This document shows, piece after piece, positions 49,711-59,461 of a DNA stretch of 64,000 nt. The notes beneath the pieces were generated by a model. That model was not told the origin of the DNA. It saw only the letters and a list, made by a program, of their open reading frames with translations, and did not search any database. The DNA lies in contig CAWCKS010000014.1 of the NCBI GenBank assembly GCA_963796195.1, forward strand, positions 434,001-498,000. The letters are read 5' to 3'. This stretch comes from CAWCKS01 sp963796195 (GTDB lineage: Bacteria; Pseudomonadota; Alphaproteobacteria; Rhizobiales; Xanthobacteraceae). How positions within the stretch are numbered: position 1 is the first letter of the stretch; the number at the start of each line of letters is the position of its first letter. A program made the translations under genes and the position numbers.

Positions 49711-50575
49711 ATGCGTTCAATGTTGTTTGTGCCTGGCGACAGCGTCAGGAAATTCGAAAGCGCCCGCAAGACCGCGGCCGATTGCCTAATCCTCGATCTG
49801 GAAGATTCCGTCGCGCCAGATCAGAAGGCCTCCGCACGAGAGATCGTCGTGTCGATGCTGAAGCAGAACGACGGCCGGCAAAAACTTTACGTGCGCGTCA
49901 ATGCGCTCGACACCGGGCTCACGGTAGGCGACCTCGCCGCGGTGGTGCCGGCGAAACCCGATGGCATCGTGTTGCCAAAGTGCGAGGGTGGCGCCGATAT
50001 CGACAAGCTGTCGCTCTATCTCGATGCCTTTGAAGCCGCGGCAGGCATCCCGCCTGGGCATATCCGCATCGTGCCGGTCGCAACCGAGACAGCGCGCGCC
50101 GTGTTCAAGCTCGAATTCGTTCGCTGGCTGCAGCAAGCGACTGTGGGGGCTGATGTGGGGCGGCGAGGATTTGAGCGCGGCGATCGGCGCGGTCCGCAAT
50201 CGCACCGACGGCAAGTTCCACAGCCCCTATCTGCTCGCGCGCGACCTCTGCCTGATCGCGGCCGGAGCGGCCGGTGTGGTCGCGATCGACACCATCTATG
50301 CCGACATCGACAATCTCGACGGCCTGAAAGAGGAAGCCATCGCGGCGCGGCGCGACGGCTTCCTGTCGAAGGCGGTGATCCATCCAAAGCACGTCGATGT
50401 CGTCAACGCGGCGTTCACGCCGTCGGAAGACGAGCTGGCGCATGCGCACAAGATCGTTGATGCGTTTGCGCAGAACCCGACCGCGGGCGTGGTGCGGGTC
50501 GACGGCAAGATGGTCGACAAGCCGCATTTGCGCGCTGCGCAAAAGACGCTGGAGCTTGCCGGGCGGCTGGGCTGA
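49711..50575 (+). CDS. CoA ester lyase, CitE/HpcH aldolase family (frame break)
   Basis: About 288 residues. TIM barrel of the CitE/malyl-CoA lyase type: MRSMLFVPGDSVRKFESARK, the Mg-binding Glu in CLILDLEDSVAPDQK, the CoA-site Arg in LYVRVNALDTG, LPKCEGGADID, the second acidic region WGGEDLSAAIGA, and AIHPKH as VIHPKHVDVVN. The frame breaks at about 50110; dropping one G gives AVFKLNSFAGCSKRLWG. It should cleave a 3-hydroxyacyl-CoA of the malyl, citramalyl or methylmalyl type into two pieces. It forms a tight block with the CoA-transferase, dehydrogenase and MaoC genes. Confidence 0.9.
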
Positions 50576-50613
50576 GGTTAGCGTTTTCAGGTCATCGCTT
50601 GGGGACGGCGGAC

Positions 50614-52255
50614 ATGGAAACGGCACGGCGGCTCGAAGGCGATTTCGACTACATCGTGATCGGTGCCGGCACGGCCGGCTGCATCCTGGCGAACCGGCTG
50701 TCGGCCGATCCGCGCAATCGCGTGCTGGTGCTCGAGGGCGGCGGCTACGACAATTGGATCTGGTTTCACATCCCGGTCGGCTACCTGTTCGCGATCGGCA
50801 ACCCGCGCTCCGACTGGATGTACAAGACCGAGGCCGAGGCCGGACTGAACGGCCGTTCGCTGGCCTACCCGCGCGGCAAGGTGATCGGCGGGTGCTCGGC
50901 GATCAACGCGATGATCTCGATGCGCGGGCAATCGGCCGACTACGATCACTGGCGCCAGCTTGGACTTGACCGGTTGGGGCTGGAACGACGTTCGTCCAGT
51001 ATTCAAGCGGATCGAGGATCATTTCCTTGGGGACACCGAGCACCATGGTACCGGCGGCGGCTGGCGCATCGAGGCGCCGCGGGTGTCGTGGGATGTGTTG
51101 AACGCCGTCGCCGATGCCGCGGCCGAGATGGGAATTCCGCGGATCGCTGACTTCAACATCGGCGACAACGAAGGCATCAGCTATTTTCACGTCAACCAGC
51201 GCCGTGGCCGGCGCTGGTCGGCGGCGCGTGGCTTCCTCAAGCCGGTTCTGAAGCGGCCTAATTTGCGGCTGGAGACTGACGTGCTGGTCGACCAACTTGT
51301 CTTTGCAGGCAAGCGCGCGGTCGGCGTGCGTTTCCGCAAAGGCGGCGAACTCATCGAGGCACGCGCCCGCGGCGAGATCATCCTGTCGGCTGGTGCGGTC
51401 GGTTCAATTGCAATCCTGCAGCGCTCCGGAGTCGGCCCGGGCGACTGGCTGAGGGAGCATGGCATCGACGTTGCGCATGAGCTGCAAGGCGTCGGCCGCA
51501 ACCTGCAGGACCATTTGCAGCAGCGCGCGATCTACAAGGTTTTTGGCGTGCGCACGCTGAACGAGACTTATCACTCGTTATTCGGTCGCGGTTTGATGGG
51601 ACTCGACTACGGCCTGCGCCGCCGCGGGCCCCTGACGATGGCGCCGTCGCAGCTCGGCATCTTCACGCGCTCCGATCCGCACCGCGAGCGCGCCAACATC
51701 CAGTTCCACGTGCAGCCGCTGTCGCTCGACAAGTTCGGCGACCCCCTGCATCGCTTTCCCGCGATCACCGTCAGCGCCTGCAACCTGCAGCCGACCTCGC
51801 GCGGCACCATTCGCTTGCGTGGCAGGGGCCCCGGCGATGCGCCCGTCATCGCGCCAAATTATCTCTCGACCGACGAAGATCGCCAGGTCGCCGCCGACGC
51901 CATTCGCGTGACGCGGCGGCTGATGAAGCAGCATGCACTCGCGCAGTTTCATCCCGAGGAATATCTGCCAGGGCCATCGGTGGGCGATAGCGACGCCGAG
52001 CTCGCGAAAGCCGCCGGCGACATCGGCACCACGATCTTTCATCCCGTCGGCACGGCAAAGATGGGCACCGCGAACGATCCTCAGGCGGTGGTCGACGAAC
52101 GGCTTTGCGTATTCGGGCTCGGCGGCTTGCGCGTGATCGACGCTTCGGTGATGCCGACGATCACTTCCGGCAACACCAATACGCCGACTGCGATGATCGC
52201 CGACAAGGGCGCGGCAATGGTTCTGGAGGACGCGAGGGCGGTCGCTGCGGCCTAA
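50614..52255 (+). CDS. GMC family oxidoreductase (choline dehydrogenase-like, frame break)
   Basis: About 547 residues. N-terminal FAD motif YIVIGAGTAGCILANRLS, GMC signature 1 around YPRGKVIGGCSAINAM, signature 2 GEIILSAGAVGSIAILQRSG. The C-terminal catalytic His is in FHPVGTAKMG, with Asn/His-pair region SGNTNTPTAMIA. An extra T near 50966 breaks the frame; without it QLGLTGWGWNDVRP is continuous. ATG 50614 has GGCGGA in front, though a TTG at 50599 is possible. It oxidises an alcohol with FAD; substrate unknown. Last gene of the operon, 38 bp after the lyase, followed by a terminator. Confidence 0.9.
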
Positions 52256-52260
52256 CGAAA

Positions 52261-52288
52261 AGGCCTCCGCGATTGCGCGCGGAGGCCT
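52261..52288. terminator. Hairpin terminator between convergent genes
   Basis: Perfect 11-bp stem AGGCCTCCGCG (52261-52271) and CGCGGAGGCCT (52278-52288) with a six-base loop. It lies 6 bp after the GMC oxidoreductase stop and 28 bp before the stop of the convergent binding-protein gene, so it can serve both directions. Confidence 0.75.
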
Positions 52289-52315
52289 CGATGGCAGTGA
52301 CTGTGTCGATCGGAC

Positions 52316-53545
52316 TTATTTCTCCGCGTGGCTGTCCATCAGCTCGCCGAAGAAGTCCCACTTCACGCCGTTGAACTTCATCATCTGAAGCTGCTCGATC
52401 GGGTAGAAGTCGGTCGGTGAAGTCTTGATGCGAACGCCGGGGAGATAGACGCCGTCCACGAAGTCAAGATTGGCGGCCTGCTTCATGACGTTCTCTCGGG
52501 TCAGGTTGTCGCCGCACTGCTTGAGGACCTGTATGAGTCCGATTGCACCGCCATAGCCGGCAAACGGGGCGCCGTCGGTCTTGTCCGCTTCGGGCATGTA
52601 TTTTTCCATGAACGCCCGGTATTCCTTCATCGTGGGGTCGTTATCCCATTGTGGGTCGGTGATATCCTTGATGTAGCCGGCGCTGAAGATGCCCTTGGCA
52701 TTCTCAAGCCCTGCGGGCTTCAACGTGCCGCCGACCGACGCCGAGACGTTGGTCATGAACTGGACCGGATGCCAGTCAAGCTCGGCGACCTTCTTGATGG
52801 CCTGCGCCGCAAATTTTGGCGTCCCGATGTTGAAGAAGATATCGGGGTTGGCCGACTTGATCGACACCACCTGCGAGTTAACCGTCGGCACGCTCACCTC
52901 GAACGGCACCTCGGTCACGACAAGCTTCGAATAGTCATCGCCAAGGACGTCCTTCAGTCCGGCCAGATAATCCTTACCGAAGTCGTCGTTCTGGTAGAGG
53001 ATACCGATCGTCTTGCCCGGGTAATTCTTCTTGATGTAGGTCGCGTAGATCCGGGCTTCGCTGCGATAGTTGGCCTGCCAGCCAATCGTCCACGGGAAGT
53101 GTTCCGGGTCGCCCCAGCGCGACGCACCGGTTGCGACAAACAGCTGCGGTACCTTCTTCTGATTCATGTATTTCTGGATGGCCGCGTTGCTCGGTGTACC
53201 CAGTGGGGCGAACACCAGAAAGACTTCGTCGCTCTCGACCAACTTGCGAATTTGTTCGACCGTCTTTGGCGGCGAATAGGCATCGTCGTACGAGATGAAG
53301 TTGATCTTGCGGCCGTTGACGCCGCCATTGTCGTTGATCATCTTGAAGTAAGCGGTCAGCGTCTTGCCGATGATCCCATAGGCCGAAGCTGGGCCGCTGT
53401 AGGGAATGGTGTTGCCGATCTTGATCTCGGTGTCGGTTACGCCGATGTCGTATTGTTTTTGCGCCATGGCAGCGCCCGATGCGATGACAGCGACAGCCGC
53501 CGACAGGGCAAGCGTGCGTGCGTAGCGAACGAAGCGTTCGTGCAT
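52316..53545 (-). CDS. ABC transporter substrate-binding protein, branched-chain amino acid type
   Basis: 409 residues from the ATG behind GAGGA. Signal peptide RTLALSAAVAVIASGAAMA, then YDIGVTDTEIKIGNTIPYSG, VNGRKINFISYDDAYSPPKT, LVFAPLGTPSNAAIQKYMNQ and FVATGASRWGDPEHFPWT. This is the LivK-like Peripla_BP_6 family. In soil alphaproteobacteria such receptors often bind aromatic or other organic acids. No cognate permease or ATPase genes adjoin. It sits between two catabolic clusters and probably feeds one of them. Confidence 0.92.
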   Translation of the reverse strand: MHERFVRYARTLALSAAVAVIASGAAMAQKQYDIGVTDTEIKIGNTIPYSGPASAYGIIGKTLTAYFKMINDNGGVNGRKINFISYDDAYSPPKTVEQIRKLVESDEVFLVFAPLGTPSNAAIQKYMNQKKVPQLFVATGASRWGDPEHFPWTIGWQANYRSEARIYATYIKKNYPGKTIGILYQNDDFGKDYLAGLKDVLGDDYSKLVVTEVPFEVSVPTVNSQVVSIKSANPDIFFNIGTPKFAAQAIKKVAELDWHPVQFMTNVSASVGGTLKPAGLENAKGIFSAGYIKDITDPQWDNDPTMKEYRAFMEKYMPEADKTDGAPFAGYGGAIGLIQVLKQCGDNLTRENVMKQAANLDFVDGVYLPGVRIKTSPTDFYPIEQLQMMKFNGVKWDFFGELMDSHAEK

Positions 53546-53788
53546 TTCCTCTAGTCTCCTCATTGATTTTTGATTGGCTGAAGCCTGTGGCGCTTGCGGC
53601 CGATTGTTCTTGGTCTTCATTAGGTGCCGTCGGTGCAAGGAACCAGCGCGGATTCGAGAGAAATTATGTCATGCCGCTCCAGAAGCGGCCAGCGCCAAAC
53701 AACGCCATGGCAACCAGGCCCTGCCTCGAAAGCAGGCGCAGGTTAAATCCCGCGCGGCGGAACCGACGTCTGCCGCAATGCACAATCG

Positions 53789-54556
53789 CTAGCGACCGCG
53801 ATAGTGCGGAAGGCGACGTTCGTTCATCGCCTTCACGCCTTCCCTGAAATCATCCGTCGCACGTAGCCAGGTCTGCTCGAAAAACTCGTGGTGGGTCGCT
53901 GTGATGAATTCGACTTCGAGAGAGCGTCGAAGCGTCGCGCGCGTCGCTTGCACCGCCAGCGGACCGGAGGCCGCGATCTCGGCAGCCATCGCCTGTGCGG
54001 TGCTCCTGACCTCGGCAGACGGCACAAGCTTGTCGACCAGTCCGATGGCGAGCGCTTCACGACCGTCGATCCGCTCTCCCGTATAGAGCAGCCAGGCCGC
54101 CTTTTGCGCGCCCACGATCCGCGGCAGCGTGCAGGTGGTGCCAAAGCCGGGATGATAGCCCTGGCGCGCGAAATTCGCGCTGAACCGCGCTTCTTCGCAG
54201 GCGACGCGAAAATCAGCGACCAGCGCCAATCCAAGACCCGCGCCAATTGCTGCACCATGAATCGCGGCAACCACCGGCTTTTTCGCGCGGATCAGCCGAT
54301 GGGCCTCGTGATAGAGATGCCGGCCCTGCCCCTCGGCTGCAGCATTCGGCTCGAGCCGCCGCGCCAGATTGGCGCCGGCACAGAAATGCTTGCCCGCGGC
54401 CGCAAGAACGATGGCCCGACAACCAGGGTCGTGGTCGAGCTGTTCATAGATCGTCGCGAGATCGGCAATCCAGCCGGCGTCAAGAAAATTGTTGGGTGGC
54501 CGCTGCAGCTCCACCGTCGTGACGTATCCATGTGTGCTGACACCGATGTCGGCCAT
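53789..54556 (-). CDS. Crotonase (enoyl-CoA hydratase/isomerase) family protein
   Basis: 255 residues. Crotonase fold with VELQRPPNNFLDAGWIADLA, oxyanion-hole AAGKHFCAGANLARR and HGAAIGAGLGLALVADFRVA. The hydratase glutamates are missing (Leu in GAGLGLA, Phe/Ala in SANFARQGYHPGFG), placing it among atypical members. The C-terminal WLRATDDFREGVKAMNERRL is the usual trimer helix. Divergent from the acyl-CoA dehydrogenase at 54721, with which it probably shares a pathway. Confidence 0.88.
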   Translation of the reverse strand: MADIGVSTHGYVTTVELQRPPNNFLDAGWIADLATIYEQLDHDPGCRAIVLAAAGKHFCAGANLARRLEPNAAAEGQGRHLYHEAHRLIRAKKPVVAAIHGAAIGAGLGLALVADFRVACEEARFSANFARQGYHPGFGTTCTLPRIVGAQKAAWLLYTGERIDGREALAIGLVDKLVPSAEVRSTAQAMAAEIAASGPLAVQATRATLRRSLEVEFITATHHEFFEQTWLRATDDFREGVKAMNERRLPHYRGR

Positions 54557-54720
54557 GCCGTGTCTCCCGTTGTGTTGCGCGCGCTGCCGCGTAAGTTCCG
54601 AATATTGGAATATTGCAAGCCGAATAACTGCTGTGTCTGGCGCTCGCGATATTCGAGTTGCGCGAGGCTACCACGACTGCCAGTTTGCCGCTCAACCAAG
54701 GATCATTCAGGGAGCACGCC

Positions 54721-55899
54721 ATGGGGATGAGTTTCGAGCTCAGCGAAGAGCACCGGATGCTGCGCGATCTGGTGAAAAAATTCGTCGATGACGAGCTGAT
54801 GCCGCTGGAGAAGGTCATCCTCGAACGCGAGGCTACCGGCCAGGGCTCGAACCTGACCAAGGAAGAGGTCAAGCGGCTCGATGGTCGCGCCCGCGAGCTG
54901 GGGCTCGCCGGCCTCGACGCGCCGGAGGAGTTCGACGGCTTTGATATGCCGGTCGAGGCCATGGTCGGGGTTGCCGAGGAGCTCGGCAAAAGCTGCGTGC
55001 AATACTTGTTCCCGCCGGACTCGCCGAACCTGCGCATGCTGATGCTCACCGCCAATGAAGAGCAGAAGCAACGCTATCTCGGCCCCTACGCCCGTGGCGA
55101 ACTGACCTCAGCCATTGCGATCTCCGAGCCCGGTGGCGGCGGCGATCCCGCCTCGATGCGCACCCGCGCCGTCGCCGACGGCGGCGACTACGTCGTCAAC
55201 GGGCGCAAGATCTGGATTTCCAAGGGCGGCACCGCCGACTTCATCATCATGATGGCCTCGACCGATCCGACCAAGGGTGCCAAGGGCATCACCGCCTTCC
55301 TGGTCGACCAGGGCACCAAGGGCTGGAACCCGGCGCGGCGCATTCCGATGCTCGGCGGCCACTACACCTGGGAGATCGCGATCGAGGACATGCGGCTGCC
55401 GAAGTCGGCCGTGCTCGGCGAGATCGGCAACGGCTACGGGCCGATGCAGCAGCGCCTTTCGACCCGCCGCGTGCAGATGGCGGCGAAGAGCTGCGGCACG
55501 GTGCGGCGCGCGCTCGACATGATGCGCGAGTGGGTGACCCAGCGCAAAACTTTTGGCGCGCTATTGTCGGACCGGCAGTCGATCCAGTGGTGGATCGCCG
55601 ACGCCGAGACGAAGCTGCATGCCTGCCGGCTGATGGTCTACAACACCGCGATCAAGGTCGATCGCGGTGAGACGGCGCGGTCGGAATGCTCGATGATCAA
55701 GCTCTACGCCACCGAGCTCGCCTGGGACGTGATCGACAAAGCGATGCAGGCGTTCGGCGCAATGGGCATGACCAAAGAGCTGCCGCTGCAGTTGATGGCG
55801 AACCACATCCGCGTCGCGCGCATCTATGAAGGCCCGAGCGAAGTCCACCGCGCGCTGATCGCGCGCTACGCACTGCAAGGGCGGCAGGTGCAGATGTAG
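54721..55899 (+). CDS. Acyl-CoA dehydrogenase
   Basis: 392 residues, intact, ATG behind GGGAG. N-terminal MGMSFELSEEHRMLRDLVKK, FAD region ISEPGGGGDPASMRTRAVAD and VNGRKIWISKGG. C-terminal bundle holds WVTQRKTFGALLSDRQSIQW, QAFGAMGMTKELPLQ and the catalytic base motif RIYEGPSEVHRALIARYA (Glu present, unlike the other dehydrogenase here). It makes the 2-enoyl-CoA and hands electrons to ETF. Converges on the CoA synthetase gene across a palindromic repeat. Confidence 0.93.
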   Translation: MGMSFELSEEHRMLRDLVKKFVDDELMPLEKVILEREATGQGSNLTKEEVKRLDGRARELGLAGLDAPEEFDGFDMPVEAMVGVAEELGKSCVQYLFPPDSPNLRMLMLTANEEQKQRYLGPYARGELTSAIAISEPGGGGDPASMRTRAVADGGDYVVNGRKIWISKGGTADFIIMMASTDPTKGAKGITAFLVDQGTKGWNPARRIPMLGGHYTWEIAIEDMRLPKSAVLGEIGNGYGPMQQRLSTRRVQMAAKSCGTVRRALDMMREWVTQRKTFGALLSDRQSIQWWIADAETKLHACRLMVYNTAIKVDRGETARSECSMIKLYATELAWDVIDKAMQAFGAMGMTKELPLQLMANHIRVARIYEGPSEVHRALIARYALQGRQVQM

Positions 55900-55904
55900 C
55901 GTTC

Positions 55905-55983
55905 GTCATTGCGAGGAGCGAAGCGACGAGCAATCCAGCTTTTCTTGTGGCTCTGGATTTCGTCGCTTCGCTCGCAGTGACAG
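55905..55983. repeat. Interspersed palindromic repeat (GTCATTGCGAGGAGCG family), copy 2
   Basis: Arms GTCATTGCGAGGAGCGAAGCG and CGCTTCGCTCGCAGTGAC with inner CAATCCAGC / CTGGATTTCG form a hairpin of about 79 bp between two convergent stops (55899 and 55987). It shares its outer arms with 24487-24578 and may terminate both transcripts. Confidence 0.85.
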
Positions 55984-55986
55984 AAA

Positions 55987-58138
55987 TTACGGTTTCAGCA
56001 CGATCAGCGCGTCGGCAACCGTCATCCCCGAGCCATCGGCATGCAGGATCACGGGATTGAACTCCATCTCCTGGATGGTGTCGCGGTTGGCCGCGGCGAT
56101 CTGCGACAGCGTCGCGATCAGCTCCGCCGCCGGCGTGATGTCGACGGCTTGGCGCCGCGAAAGCCATCCAGCAGTTTTGCCGATTTCAGGCTGCGGATCA
56201 TCGTCTTCGCCAGGCGACGCCGAGCGGCGCAGGCCGATGCACAACGTCGCCAAATAATTCGACCGTGACACCGCCGAAGCCCGCCATCATGATCGGCCCG
56301 AACGTCGGATCGTTGACCATGCCGATGACGAGCTCGTGGCCCTTCGGCGCCATCTTCTGCACCAGCATGCCTTCGAGGTTCGCATCCGGCTTGTGTTGTT
56401 GACCGATGCAAGAACCGACGTCATGGGCAGCCCTCACCGCCTCCCATCGGCCAGATCAACGACAACGCCGCCGACCTCGGTCTTGTGCAGGATGTCGGGC
56501 GACTGGATTTTGAGGGCGACCGGAAAGCCGAGTGTCGCTGCAGCGTCCGCGGCTTCCGCGGCTGACTGCACGAGGCGCTCACCCGTCGGCGGACAGGCCA
56601 TACGGCGCCAGCAATACCTTGACGCGATGTTCCGACAGCGCACGTGGCAAATCGGCGCCAAGCCCAGCGGCTTGGCATCCGCGCGAACCCTCCTGCGCTG
56701 AATTCGCGCGATGCTCGGCATAATCGACCAGCTTGCGGAACGCGACGGCACAAAGCCTGACGTCCTGGAACAACGTCGCGCCGCCTGCGGCGATCGTCTT
56801 GCGACCGATCAGCGAAGGTAGCGTGTAGGTCCAGAACGTCACTGGCGTTCCTTTTCCGACCACGGCTCTAATGTTGTCGGCGATAACCGAGACGTGATGC
56901 TCACGCGCGGTCGAAATGACGACGGCGACCATGTCGACGTCGTCGCACGCGTGCAGGATCTCCATGCACTTCATCATGACCGGGCCGGTGCGGCCGCCCT
57001 GGGCGGTGATGTCGATCGGGTTGAGCGGCGAAGCATGCGGCGGGATCAGCGGGCGGATGCTCGCCTTCACCTTTTCCGAAAGCTCGGGAACGGCGAGACC
57101 TGCCGCAGCGAAGGTGTCTGACGCGATCGCGCCGCCGCCGCCGGAAGCCGTGACGATGCCGACCCGGCGTCCGCGCGGTAAAGGGCAGGTCGCGAGTACC
57201 GCGGTGATGGCGACCGCTTCGTCGAGGTTGGCAGCCTCGATGACGCCATAGCGCTGGAACACCGCGTGATAAGCGATCTGCGAGCCCGTCAGCGAGGCCG
57301 TGTGCGAGGCCGCCGCGCGCGCCCCCGCGTCGGAATTGCCGATCTTGATGACGACGATCGGCTTGCCGAGCTCGGAAGCGCGCTGCGCCGCACGCTTGAA
57401 ACGCTCGCCGTCGCGGATCGCCTCGCACAGCAGCATGACGATCTGCGTCTGCGGATCGTCGACCATATATTCGAGATAGTGCGCGGTCGACAGATCGACT
57501 TCGTTGCCCGAGGAGATCACGTAGCTGAAGCTCAGGCCCGCGGCGCGGCCGCGGGTCAATAGCGCGAAGCCGAGGCCGCCGCTCTGCGAGACCACACCGA
57601 CGCGCCTGTCCGGCGCCGCCTCGAATACCTGCGCGCCTTTAAGGTCATCGACCACCGGGCTGAAGGTCGCAGCAACATTGCCGAGCGCATTGTAAAAGCC
57701 CTCGCAGTTCGGGCCGGCGATCCGCATTCCCGTACGCCTGCCGATCTCGGCGAGCTTCTGTTGCAGGCCGGCGGCCGCCCCGCCCTCCTCGGCAAAGCCG
57801 GACGCAATGATCATCGCATTGGGAACGCCGGCGCGGGCGCAGTCCTCGACGGCGTCGACCACGAATTTTGCGGGGATGGTGATGACGGCAAGATCGACCG
57901 GCGCTCCGATCGCCGACACCGTCGGATAGGCCTTGTGGCCGTCAACTTCCTTGTGCGTCCGGGTGACCGGGTAAAGCTGGCCCTGAAACCCGTTCTTGAC
58001 GGCGAACATCAGGAGCTTGCCGCGGATGGTGTCATGGTCGGGCGACGCGCCGACAAAGGCGATAGATTTTGGCCAGAAGAAGCTGTTGCTGAGAGCGCCT
58101 GAAGCGGATTTGGCTGATGTCCTTGACGGCTGATCCAA
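55987..58138 (-). CDS. Acyl-CoA synthetase, NDP-forming (acetate-CoA ligase family; frame breaks)
   Basis: About 717 residues. The N-terminal 519 codons are continuous: CoA-binding domain (FFWPKSIAFVGASPDHDTIR), Rossmann ligase domains (GVVSQSGGLGFALLTRGRAA, KIGNSDAGARAAASHTASLT) and VTASGGGGAIASDTFAAAGL. The C-terminal ATP-grasp part follows in three frames with breaks near 56590, 56440, 56220 and 56150 (FPVALKIQSPDILHKTEVGG, KGHELVIGMVNDPTFGPIMM, ANRDTIQEMEFNPVILHADG). It should activate a carboxylic acid with ATP to ADP. It probably feeds the divergent SDR genes and the nearby dehydrogenase and crotonase. Confidence 0.88.
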
Positions 58139-58422
58139 GACAGTCCTCCCGAAATTCGCGATTTTTCGAAGAGCCTACCGGCAATCGTCTGATGTGAGAA
58201 TGTGCAAAGCCGAAAGTCTGCCATTTTGGCGACCGAATGGCCGTTCTCAATTCTGGAACGTGCCGGCTCCGCGTCGCAGCGCCCATGCAAGGCACGAATG
58301 CCGCAATCGTATTGCGCGCCGTTGCCGCACGGCTAAGGTGGAGGCCGGTCAAGCGCGCGGACGAGCGAGCCGCGACATCTGCCGATCAAACACGAACAAC
58401 GGACACAACGGAGGAACGACCC

Positions 58423-59382
58423 ATGCATCTCAAAGGAAAAGCCGCAATCGTGACAGGCGGTGGCCGCGGCATCGGCCGCGACGTGGCGCTCCTTCTGGCC
58501 AAGGAAGGCGCGTCCGTTGTTGTTAACGACCCCGGCGTCGGCCGCGGCGGCGAAGCCACCGCGGAACGGCCCGCCGACGACGTGGTTGCCGAGATCAAGA
58601 AGGCCGGCGGCAAGGCCGTCGCCAACTACAACTCGGTTGCCGACTATCAGAAGGCCGGCGCGATGGTGCGTCAGTGCGTCGAGACGTTCGGCAAGGTCGA
58701 CATCCTCGTCAACGTCGCCGGCATGCTGCGCGAGAAGATGATCTGGAACATGTCGGAGGATGACTTCGACGCCGTGGTCAGTGTGCACCTCAAGGGCCAC
58801 TGGAACATGTCGCATCACGCGATCAAGTACATGCGCAATGCCGGCTATGGCCGCATCATCAATTTCTCGTCCGATGCCTTCAAGGGCTCGGTCGGCCAGT
58901 GCAACTACGCCGCCGCAAAGGCCGGCATCATCGGCCTGACCCGGTCGATCGCCAAGGAATGCTACAAGTTCGGCATCACCGCCAACGCGATGTGCCCGGC
59001 CGCCGACACCCGCATGATGATGAACGACGCTGTTATCGCCAACCAGAAGCGCAAGTTCGAGGCCGGCCTGATCACCAAGGAGCAGTACGACCGCTTCTTC
59101 TCGGGCCGCGGTCCAGAGCATGTCGCGCCGGTCGTCGCCTATCTCGCGACCGACCAGGCCGACTACATCAACGGCCAGATCTTCCACGCCGAGAAGGGCC
59201 GCGTCTCGACCTACATCTTCGGCGACGACGCCAAGTTCCTGTATAACGACGGCGCGATCTTCACCGTCGAGGAACTGATCGCGAAGGTGCCGGAATTGCT
59301 GATGAACGGCATCGTGCCGGTCGTGCCGGTCGTGAAGATGCAGGACGCAGTCAAAGCCAGCGAAGTCAAGAAGGCGAGCTGA
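58423..59382 (+). CDS. SDR family dehydrogenase, MFE-2 (17beta-HSD4)-like
   Basis: 319 residues, ATG behind GGAGGA. Cofactor motif VTGGGRGIGRDVALLLAKEG, then the multifunctional-enzyme-2 mark SVVVNDPGVGRGGEA and KKAGGKAVANYNSV. NVAG replaces NNAG, catalytic Ser is in INFSSDAFKG and Tyr/Lys in CNYAAAKAG. The 50-residue C-terminal extension after the SDR core (FLYNDGAIFTVEELIAKVPE) is longer than in simple SDRs. The family acts as (R)-3-hydroxyacyl-CoA dehydrogenase in side-chain or branched acyl degradation, fitting the CoA synthetase and dehydrogenase next door. Confidence 0.9.
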   Translation: MHLKGKAAIVTGGGRGIGRDVALLLAKEGASVVVNDPGVGRGGEATAERPADDVVAEIKKAGGKAVANYNSVADYQKAGAMVRQCVETFGKVDILVNVAGMLREKMIWNMSEDDFDAVVSVHLKGHWNMSHHAIKYMRNAGYGRIINFSSDAFKGSVGQCNYAAAKAGIIGLTRSIAKECYKFGITANAMCPAADTRMMMNDAVIANQKRKFEAGLITKEQYDRFFSGRGPEHVAPVVAYLATDQADYINGQIFHAEKGRVSTYIFGDDAKFLYNDGAIFTVEELIAKVPELLMNGIVPVVPVVKMQDAVKASEVKKAS

Positions 59383-59406
59383 GCCTTTGCACCTCGTTTC
59401 GTCAAC

Positions 59407-59441
59407 AAGGCGGCGGCGCTTCGGACCGCCGCCTTTCTTCT
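59407..59441 (+). terminator. Rho-independent-like terminator
   Basis: Stem AAGGCGGCGG (59407-59416) and CCGCCGCCTT (59426-59435) with a nine-base loop, followed by TCTTCT, 25 bp after the SDR stop. Confidence 0.7.
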
Positions 59442-59461
59442 AGCCCTGGCATGAGGATCCA

